Positions 44,701 through 53,165 of a stretch of 64,000 bases of DNA are shown here, one piece after another. The notes beneath the pieces are model-generated. The model was given only the letters and a program-made list of their open reading frames with translations, searched no databases and had not been told where the DNA came from. The DNA is from Cutaneotrichosporon cavernicola. Taxonomy: Eukaryota > Basidiomycota > Tremellomycetes > Trichosporonales > Trichosporonaceae. The stretch lies in the NCBI RefSeq assembly GCF_030864355.1, contig NC_083395.1, forward strand, positions 2,852,001 through 2,916,000, given 5' to 3'. Both the position numbers and the translations under genes were made by a program. The stretch's first letter is position 1. Each line of letters opens with the position of its first letter.

Positions 44701-45881
44701 GGTCATTGTCCCCAATTCGACCATCACCAACTGGGTGCGCGAGTTTGAAAAGTGGGTGCCACACGTGAGCGTAGTGCCGTACTATGGCGAGTCAGCATGT
44801 GAGTTTGATGCCGCCTCTGTGTAACTGATGACAGCCCGCAAAGTCATCTCGAAATATGAGCTGTACCATCCGGGGATGGAGCGCAAGGCCGCCGGCCTCA
44901 AGGCGCACGTCGTCCTCACGACGTATGACACGATCACTGGACCGGATTTTAGCCTATTCAGCAACGTGCCGCGGTGGGAGGCGCTCGTTGTCGACGAGGG
45001 ACAGGCAGGCAAGTCAAGTGTCTTTGATCTAGCTGACGGCAGTGAAAAACGACTCGAGTCTCCTCTTCAGAAAGCTCAAGAAGCTAAATGCGGTTCACCG
45101 AGTCCTGCTTACCGGTACACCGCTGAATAACAACCTGCGCGAACTGTTCAACCTCCTCAACTTTCTTGACGAGGAAAACTTTAAAGACCTTCGCGAGCTC
45201 GAGGCGCGGTTCGAGAACCTTAACGAAACACTTGTCATAGAGCTACATAAGATGCTCAAGCCATATATCCTGCGCCGCGTGAAGGGGGATGTGCTCAAGC
45301 TCCCGCCAAAAGTTGAGATCATTGTCCCCATCTCGATGACGGCGCCCCAGCGCCTCCTTTACAAGCGCATTCTGCTCAAGCACCGCGAGACCATCAACAC
45401 GATCCTGGAGCACCGCAAGAAGTTGAAATCCAAAAAGGTCGAGACGCCCGTGGCCGACCAGCTGCAGAGTTCGACGCCGACGATCGTCGTTGTGGACGAG
45501 GTTGTCGAGGAGGACGAGATTGTCGAGGCGGACGAGATTGTCGAAGAGGACGAGATTGTCGAAGAGGACGCTCTCCTTGCTCCGAAATCTGCAGGCGTCG
45601 CCGAGATTGTCGAGCTCCCCGAGGAGGACATCGAGATGCGTGACGACGCGGGCAAGGACACCTCCTCAGCGAGCGTCCCAGGCACTGCCGACACTGACAC
45701 TGCGACCGGTCCTGGTGGCGCGAACGGGAAGGCCGGCAGCACTGTCAACGGTAGTAAGGTGAGCAATGGCAACAAGGCCAACGAGGAGCCGGGCCACGGG
45801 GCTGGCGCTACGAAGCCTCACTCGAATGGCTCGAGCAAGGGGCGCGTCCGCCACCTCACGCCGCAGATGGATCTCGATTAG
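41742..45881 (+). CDS. MIT1: Mit1/CHD-like chromatin remodeler, PHD + chromodomain + SNF2 N-lobe, lacking the helicase C-lobe
   Basis: Related to the Mi-2/Mit1 ATPase of heterochromatin repressor complexes. Order: a disordered basic/acidic N-terminus; PHD-like Cys clusters (ACDKCGQSP, LECERCCASFHWSCIPL, FLCSRCEAFPVCFVC, FRCKRCKQACHYEH); a chromodomain (REYLLKWSGRGFRHATWVPH); a Mit1-type linker (YIKWRDLQYDQACHD); then a SNF2 N-lobe with Walker A ILADDMGLGKTIQ, LVIVPNSTITNWVREF, the DEGQ variant of DEAH as in Mit1, LLTGTPLNNNLRELFNLLNF and LKPYILRRVKGDVLKLPPKV. It stops soon after QRLLYKRILLKHRE with an acidic DEIVEE repeat and a Ser/Gly/Asn tail; the second RecA lobe (helicase C) is absent. 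Introns include a GC-AG one (45009-45042) and a probable 34-nt one (42658-42691). Confidence 0.85.
45495..45569 (+). repeat. In-frame 18-nt repeat encoding DEIVEE-type acidic hexapeptides
   Basis: Four copies of an 18-nt unit (DEVVEE, DEIVEA, DEIVEE, DEIVEE) lie just after the ATPase lobe of the remodeler. DNA copies differ at few positions, suggesting recent expansion. Confidence 0.9.
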
Positions 45882-46359
45882 ACAACCAGTATAGTACAGT
45901 AGTAGCGGAGTCCATCTTGTGCCATATTAGTAGGTATCGCGTCAATCTGTAGACACCCAACTACGTCCAAGATATACGCGATGACGGATAACATGGGTCC
46001 GAAGGCGAACTCGCGGAGGAGCTCCGACCGACGTGCGGCGCAACTGGACCAGCTGAGCATTTCCTCAGCCTCGCTCTGCGATGACATCAATCTCCGCGCG
46101 GCGCCGAGTCGGCTTTGTGGGTGCGAGGTTGGAGGTAATTCTCCGACAAAACTCGGCTCAACGTTTACACCGTTCAGGGATCCGTGCCCCGGACATCGGC
46201 CCGGCGGACCTCGGGCCGGAAGCCGGAAGTCATCGCCCTTCCACGAACATCTGCAATGACAAGCTAAAGACACTAACCCTCTTAAGCTCACGTTGCCCAC
46301 TCATCTTCGCCCTTATACACACTCACCTACCCACCACCATCATCCGTCAACTCTTCAAC
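45882..46359. other. Spacer remodeler / aldo-keto reductase promoter
   Basis: 478 bp searched for a missing helicase C lobe: no RecA-lobe-2 motif (such as a QxxGRxxR arginine finger) is readable in any frame. A 92-codon plus frame (45981-46259) has no family resemblance. The right part is the CA-rich leader of the downstream gene. Confidence 0.45.
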
Positions 46360-47434
46360 ATGGCCAAGTCTGTCCCCACCGAATTCAAGCTCAACTCGGG
46401 CATCACCATCCCTGCCGTTGGTCTCGGCACCTGGCAGTCCCAGCCCGGACAGGTCGAGAAGGCTGTCGAGCACGCCATCAAGAGCGGCTACCGCCTCATT
46501 GACGGCGCGCTTTGCTATGGAGTGAGTCGTGACGTGGATGGCCCAGCTGCTTGGGCGGTTCTCTCCAGCGAGCTTGGGGTCAAATTCTGCACTACTCTGG
46601 CGCTCAGGCTAACCCCAGAACGAGGAGGAGGTTGGCAAGGGCATCAAGGCCTCTGGTGTTCCCCGTGAGGAGCTCTTCCTCACCTCCAAGCTCTGGTGCA
46701 CTTACCACGACCGCGTCGAGGAGTGTCTCGACATCACCCTCAAGGACCTCGGCACCGACTACCTTGACCTGTACCTTATCCACTGGCCCGTGCGCACGGT
46801 TGAGAACGGCTCCAGCAAGCTGTTCCCCACCAAGCCTGACGGAAGCCGTAACATTGACCGCAAGTGGGACCAGGCCGAGACTTGGCGCCAGATGGAGGCC
46901 GTCCTCGCAAAGGGCAAGGTCAAGGCCATTGGTGTCTCCAACTTTTCCGAGCTCTACCTTGAGCGCCTGAGCAAGACCTGGAAGGTCGTTCCCGCCGTCA
47001 ACCAGGTCGAGCTCCACCCTTACAACCCCCAGCACAAGCTTAAGGCGTACTGCGACTCGAAGGGCATCCGCTTGGAGGCCTACTCGCCTCTCGGCTCGGC
47101 CGGCTCGCCTCTTCACGACGACCCCGTGATCAAGAAGATTGCCGACAAGCACGGCGTGAGCGTCGCCACCGTCCTCATCTCGTACCAGGTCAACCGCGGT
47201 GTCGTTGTCCTCCCCAAGAGTGTCACGCCTTCCCGCATCGACGACAACAAGAAGGTCATTGCGCTTGACGAGGACGACATGAAGGCCCTTGACGGGCTTG
47301 CGGCTTCTGGAAAGCAGACCCGCTTCGTGACACCTCCTTGGGGCAACGACTTTGGCTTTGAGAACTGGTTCGGGCCCGGCACCGACGCACCGGAGGGCTT
47401 CGTGTTCGAGTCGCGTGGCCAGACGTTTGAGTAG
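46360..47434 (+). CDS. Aldo-keto reductase
   Basis: NADPH-dependent reductase of carbonyls (glycerol/xylose/arabinose-type AKR). Two exons joined across a 97-nt intron (46522-46618) give a protein of about 325 aa: MAKSVPTEFKLNSGITIPAV, the active-site segment with Asp and Tyr (LIDGALCYGNEEEVG), the Lys (LFLTSKLWCT), the His (YLDLYLIHWP), GVSNFSELYLERL, NQVELHPYNPQ, AYSPLGSAGSP and the cofactor loop VLPKSVTPSRIDDN. The catalytic tetrad Asp-Tyr-Lys-His is intact. The family is certain; the substrate is not. Predicted cytosolic; no signal peptide. Confidence 0.93.
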
Positions 47435-47998
47435 AGCGGTGTAAAAGGGAGATAGATTGCATAATCGGCATTGATGCAGCATGTACGCTAGGGCGGGAAT
47501 TGCCAGTGGCAGTGGAGCAGTCGTCATATATGATATCTGATCTCGGCTGAACTCGAGCCGCTCGAGCCGCTTGTTTGGTTCTGGTCATGTGGGAAGCGGT
47601 TGAGCCAACCGCGCCTTGACTGCATGCATGTGAGTGCATGTATGAATGTCGCTTAGGAGCACGCTTAGGAGCAGACAACTTTTGGATTCTCCGTGGAGCG
47701 GTTTTATTTTGCCTTTGCCTGTGTCATGTAACCGAGTGTTCAAGGTCTGGACTGAGAACACCAACACCGCTATCGACGCTATCGAGGCGACGTGTTCCTG
47801 TTCCTGCCCAAGCCGTGTGGCGGCCTCCTCCTCACCTACTCTCCTCCTCACACAAACACTCGACCCCGTACCCTCATCTCCCTTGTACTTGCCACAACAA
47901 ACGGAAGCAATTTGCCACCCAATACCATCGAATTCGGTCGACTCGCGACCATCCTCTCTTCTTCACTTCGTCACTTGTTCACTTCTGCGAGATAGACA
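47435..47998. other. Aldo-keto reductase 3' flank / STEEP1-like promoter
   Basis: 564 bp with a CT/CA-rich leader before 47999. No other gene is supported. Confidence 0.45.
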
Positions 47999-48586
47999 AT
48001 GTCGGACACTCGAAAACCGCAAGCGTCCGGTGCGGCCCTCAGGTCATACTATTGCCTCTGTGGCGACTTTGTCCTCGTGTTGCAGGGCAAGCTCGACCGC
48101 CTTCCTCAACGAAAGTGAGTTGCTCCTTCCTCCCACCCATCTTGCGTCTGCCGTCTCCCGCCTTCCTCTACTTAGGACTGAGATGCTGAGATCCGGTTGG
48201 GGAAACACTCAGAATCCCTCTCCATCTAGCTGCGTGTCGCTGACGCAAGGACCGACGGCGCCTACATCATCCGCACCCAGCCCTCCCCTTCCATTCCAGC
48301 AAGAAAGTTCAAGCTCGCTGCCGTGCCGTCCGAACGTATCCTCCTCGAGCGCGTGGGTGGCACTGAGATCCGACAAGGATTTGTCTGTTCACGGTGCCGG
48401 ACACCTAGTGAGTCCAATTGCCGACGTTTAACTGACCCAGTCGCGTACCAGACCACGCCACCGCCCGCCGGCAACGCGCCGTTCCTGTACATCCTTAAAG
48501 GTGCTGTGACCGAGACGCAGGGCCAGATACCACCAGACGCCTTCGAGGGTGAGCGTGCCGCCGTCGTTGTTTCCAACCTCGCTTAA
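47999..48586 (+). CDS. STEEP1: STEEP1 (CXorf56/UPF0428) family protein
   Basis: Matches the eukaryotic STEEP1/CXorf56 family by LRSYYCLCGDFVLVLQGKLD, then the Cys pair GFVCSRCRTPIAYQT and the end FLYILKGAVTETQGQIPP. The animal protein assists membrane trafficking of STING; the fungal role is undescribed. Three exons: ATG 47999; intron 48115-48249 (135 nt) joins LPQRK to TDGAYIIRTQPSP; intron 48408-48440 (33 nt) joins CRTP to IAYQ. About 140 aa. CLC and CSRC form a likely zinc site. A candidate spliceosome-associated origin for the family has also been proposed, so function is left open. Confidence 0.85.
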
Positions 48587-48627
48587 AATTCGCCCTGTAA
48601 ACTGCTGCATGCAAATGTTGTACTATA

Positions 48628-51248
48628 CTAATCCATCTCCTCGACGCGCACGCTCAGCGCGTTCATCTTGCGCATGAGACGCGCGAGCTCGTCACCGCGG
48701 CTCCCCAGCGCGGCTTGGAGCGGACGCAGCTGACGAGCGCCGTACTCGTCCTCGCGAGCGTTGACAGTCTTCACGAGCGGCCGCACAACTCCAAGCTGCT
48801 CCTTGAGCACTTGGGCGCGGGGCGCAAAGCCGGGGCTGCCCCGCGTCCCGTTCACGCGCGCCCTTATGCGCTCGAGCTCGTCGAACCACCGCCGCTCGAT
48901 TGCGCCGATCTGTGGCCGGTGCTCGGCCATCAGCGCGGTGAGTACGTTGTCGAGGCGGTCACTGAGCGACTGCTGTGCGTCCAAGGCAGCTTCGGCACGC
49001 TCAACGTTGCGCACCGCGGCGCTCCGGAGCGCACACACGGACGCCGCGGCGGCGCGGAGCACGACGAGCTGTCGTGCATACTCCCGAACCTGGAGGTCGA
49101 GGCGGCCCTCAACCTTCGTACTCGCTTCCTCCACTGCGTGCGTGCGCGCCTTGATCTGCGAGGCGGCGTCACGGAGCGCCGTCACGTGCGCTGGCCCGAT
49201 GGCCTCGAGCACTTTGTGCGAGTCGGGGGCCTTACGGATCGCCGCCTTCGGGTTGTACTCGGTAGTTGGAAGGGACACCTCGAACGGCTTGTCCAGCAGC
49301 GACTGGCTGTTCTTGTCTGGTGCAGGTGCCGAGTCGGGCGCCGCAAGTCCGCGGTCAGGCACCCGAACGTCCATCTCCACAGCGGCAAGTTGTCCGCTCG
49401 ACGCGAGCGCTAGGAGGCCGTACCCTAGAGTAATATTACAAAATGTCACGACACCGACGACGGGGTTCGACGGGCTGTGCGAGTTAGTGCTGGAAGAGTT
49501 TGAGTGACTCACCTCGCCTCGACCAGCTGTGCCACATCACATGGGGGCAATTTGTTTTCGCCGGCCAGGAGCTGGGTCACCCACGGCACAACGGAGACGG
49601 CATCGACGCCAAATGCGTGCTCGACATATATCACGTCAGACTGGATTGGATCCGCCACAAACAAGGGGGCGTTTAAAGCAATCGCGTCGGGCTCGGAGGA
49701 AGGGAAGGACGAGAGCACGCTCTCGACGATGTGGAGGTAGAGGTCGGTAGGTGCAGGGTCGCGCGAGGTTATCCAGCGCGGCTCACACTCATCTGCAGCG
49801 ATGCCGAGATCAACACGCCCGCTCGACCACGCGATCGCGAGTACATTGACGTGCGCGTCAGCCACCTCTCCTTCAGGTACGTCGCCAGCGGCTTGCAGGA
49901 TCGTGATATCCGTTGCGCTCTGCTCATCGATGTCGCCGCCGTTGCCGACCTCCTGAGGCGCGGGATTGAAGAGGAGCGGGCCCTGTCGTGCGAGCGGCCG
50001 GTGCATACCCGGTGCCGGGCCGCCCGTTCCAGTCAAGTGTGGGGGATGTACACGCACAAAGCCTGTCAGAGGAGGAGGCTTGTCTGGCTTTGGTGGGGAA
50101 GGTGGGGCATCGCGCAGCCCAAAGCCGCGCCGCCGTGGTGGCGTGGACGGTGTGGATGGTTCGTCGTCTGGTGATCCCTGTTTCACGATGGCGCTCACCC
50201 ACGCCTCCTGCAGCTGCCGTCGCCCCAGGAGCGACGCGTACTCGGCGCTGCCCTGCTCTCCCGGCTTGGCCTTGGTATCCTCGAGCCGTTTCAACCCCTC
50301 CGCGACCCACGCTTGCAACGAGGCAAGGTACGACGCCGGTACATCGGCGCTTGACGGCAACACGGGGCCCATGGTGTAGATGTCGCCGTTGGCCATGAGC
50401 GCGTACACCATGAGGGGAGCAAAGTCTATCGGGCCGCGACCAAAGGTGAACGACGTCGCGTACTGGGAGAGTGGGTCGATGGCCGAGAACTTGCTCTTAG
50501 GCCTGGTCGTCTTCTCGGCGAGGAAGGAGAACTTCTGTACAGGGTCCTGGGGACGGAGGATATCATACTCGCTGCGGTCAGTTGTGCAGGACAATTCAAA
50601 CTAACAAGAGGTTGCCGTTGGCGGCGAGAACCCAGAGCGAGTTGCCGCCCTCGCCCCATGGGTGCCATCGGACCTTGGTGAGAGACACAAGCGAGGACGG
50701 CGAATGCTGGTACTCGTCGACGGGGAAGGAGCTGTGTATTAGCGGTGTATGTGGGTGTGCGCGGAGGGACGGAGGGCTGATGGGGGATGACTACGCACCG
50801 ACACGCAACCTCCCCGCCGACGGAGCTAGCGAATCCCACACGGGGTAACACTAAGACGACGAGCTGATGGTGGCCAACGACAGCGAGCAGGCGCCCAGTG
50901 GGGTTCAGCACGAGCTGGTGGATGGTGAATGTGAGGTGAGGCGACTTGAGCGTCTGCCGTTAGCAGTGGCGAGCGTTACAGAACCGTACGCACCTTGTAT
51001 CCGCCAACACTCGTCCCATGAACTTCCCACCCATCTCCGGAAAGGCTAGTCATGCGGATTTCCTTGCCAAACGCGACAATCAAGTCTCTATCGCGGACGG
51101 CCAAGCGTGCGTTCTTTGGAGCCGGGAGGCCATCGAGCGACGGCTGCGGCCCGACAAGCTCCCAATCGTCATCACTCGTCGAGGCGGGAGGGACGAAGAT
51201 GGCATTTGAGTGTAACGCATCGAGGGAGAATGGAAGGAGGGGCGGCAT
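48628..51248 (-). CDS. NUP82: Nucleoporin Nup82/Nup88-like
   Basis: Cytoplasmic-face nuclear pore subunit. From ATG 51248 the N-terminal two-thirds forms a WD-like beta-propeller (MPPLLPFSLDALHSNAIFVP, VRDRDLIVAFGKEIRMTSL, FTIHQLVLNPTGRLLAVVG, LTKVRWHPWGEGGNSLWVLA, ATSFTFGRGPIDFAPLMVYA), then the C-terminal coiled coil used to bind Nup159/Nsp1 partners (ALRDAASQIKARTHAVEEAS, AEAALDAQQSLSDRLDNVLT, ELARLMRKMNALSVRVEEMD). Introns separate the propeller exons; the 49509-50600 stretch is one exon. A Pro-rich loop (PPRRRGFGLRDAPPSPPKPD) interrupts the propeller. Stop TAG at 48628-48630, 42 bp from the convergent STEEP1-like gene. Confidence 0.82.
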
Positions 51249-51464
51249 GATGCCGCAAAGTGGCGGCGATGATGATGGAGTGAGTTGAGTTGATCTTGGA
51301 TCTTGAATCTTAAGTCTTGAATGGTCTCATAACACAACCCCGTCGTCCAAGATTTGCTCCCGTTACCTCCACCTTTGATGTCCATCAACACATCAACAAA
51401 CCTCCCCACTCTTGCTCTCTCATGGGCGCAACAAGCAGCGTAAAAGACTCATACAAGGCTAACA
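51249..51464. other. NUP82 promoter / 3' flank of MoaB-like gene
   Basis: 216 bp, with the NUP82 leader immediately upstream of 51248. Nothing else seen. Confidence 0.4.
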
Positions 51465-52789
51465 TCACTCCTTGGTGGGCGCAGCTGTCTTGTCATTCCC
51501 AAGTGTCCCCTCTGACATGACTTCGCCCTCAAGTTTCTCCGCCACTTCCTTGCCAAGCTCCTTTACTCGCTCGACGTCGTGTCCGATCAGACTCACGTGC
51601 ACGCCCTTGTAGAGGTATGGGTCTAGTGTCAACTCTCAGGTCCACGTTCTCGAGCTTACAAGATCCAATGCGAATGCCCTCCTTCTTAACTCGTGCCTGC
51701 AGTTCGGTGAGGTATGGCGCGATCCTGGACTCTGGCCAGCTGTTTGTCAGCATACGTAACATCAGAAACCGACTTGGAGAAGATGAGCAGACGGAAGGGC
51801 TTGGATGACGCCGGCGGGAGGGGAAGGTACGGCACCAAGCCTAGGAGCAGCTGCTGGAACAGGCTGGGAATGCCGGGGAACACGCAGAGCTGGCGTGAGC
51901 TGTTGACAAGGCGGTGAGCTCACCTTACCGCCAAGCCGGACGACGGGTACCCAACGGTCGTCGCACACGAACAGGATCTCGGACCGGTTACCGCCTTGTC
52001 CGTCACTGCCATGCCCACCCTTGGCAATAGGGAAGAGAGCCATGCGATTCCGCGCGGTGACCTCTTCTGGGGATGCCTTGGCGAGCTGGGCGCGCCGCTC
52101 CTCAGTCGTCATGATCTGCAAGCGGCGCAGGGTCTCGGCGTCGTGTTCAAGCGAGAGGCCGAATGCCTTACCCAGCGACTCGTACGTGATGTCTGCTGTC
52201 AGCTGGGAAGGCGGTCAAAGCTCACCATCATGCGTGGGCCCGATGCCGCCGGAGGTCACGACAAAGTCGTAGTTCTGGGTCATGCGGCGCGCGGCCTCCA
52301 CGCTGATGTCAGCTCCAGGGTCCAGTTTAGCTCACATTTCCGCTTCGTCGTCGGCGATGACTTCGATGCGCTTCCTGCTGTTAGCTGTCTGAATACCACC
52401 AAGTTCACAGCTCGATGCCGAGGTCGAAACAGAACTGTGCAAAGAAGCTGGCGTTAGTTTGTGAGCCAGAGTATGATGAGCGAGCTCACTTGCTGTTCGT
52501 GTCCTTGGTCTTGCCGTTCAACACTTCGTCGCCGATAATCAGGCATCCTGCCGTCCTGCCGTTAGGGAGTCAGTGAACGGGCGCACTTGATGTAGTTGCC
52601 GTGGCCGAGAGGGTTTGACACACTCGCCGGGTCGGTCACGGGTTGCTTCTCGAACGGAGTCATGGCTGAGGGAGTGAACGAGCGGGCGAGGAAGGGTGAA
52701 GGTCTGGAGATACGGTAGGGAGCTCTAGTGCACAGGCCAAGGAAGACTGGTCGCGAGAGCATGGAGGTGATGGCGTGGACAGTGCTCAC
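51465..52789 (-). CDS. MoaB/CinA-like molybdopterin-binding domain protein (FLAD1 N-domain related), probable mitochondrial
   Basis: MoCF_biosynth (MoaB/Mog) fold of the FLAD1 N-terminal/CinA type; in FLAD1 relatives this domain can hydrolyse FAD. N-terminus [20 protein letters not shown] and [17 protein letters not shown] looks like a mitochondrial presequence; a second start at [12 protein letters not shown] would give a cytosolic form. Core: [54 protein letters not shown] (the TSGGxGPTxDD signature), then [33 protein letters not shown]. About eight introns of 30-60 nt. Last exon ends KTAAPTKE. No PAPS-reductase domain follows, so FAD synthetase activity is not expected. Confidence 0.8.
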
Positions 52790-53165
52790 ATCATGTTAAT
52801 ACCATTCTCTTAAGAGGTGGGCTAATGGGCTATAAGCTACAATGAGCTAATGGGTGACTAGTCACTCCGGGCAATGTGCCTGACATTATCATCGCGTGGC
52901 AGAAGTGATGACCTCATTCTCATCTGGACAAGGAGCCAAACACGGGATCAAATTCTGTTGCCGTCCCCTTCCCCCCACCCAGATTTGCCGCCCAACTATC
53001 AGGGCAACCAAACACGCCGCAACATCCAGCAAACACCTTTTGACAGCGACCACGCCCCACACCTTGTCCCAGCGCGGATGAGAAACGCTATTCTATTCTG
53101 GAGCAACTTTACGCTATCGATACATACCATTTTTACCAGGAAACCAGGAGATCGGACTTAGCGCT
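52790..53165. other. Divergent promoter MoaB-like gene / Zn2Cys6-pseudoaminotransferase gene
   Basis: 376-bp bidirectional promoter. A C-rich run CCCCTTCCCCCCACCC lies at about 52965-52981. No Zn2Cys6-type CGG inverted repeat was noticed that would suggest autoregulation. Confidence 0.4.

Noticed and set aside
45981..46259. 92-codon plus-strand frame before the aldo-keto reductase
   Set aside because: Checked as a possible missing part of the remodeler's ATPase; it contains no helicase-C motif and no consensus junction to either neighbour.
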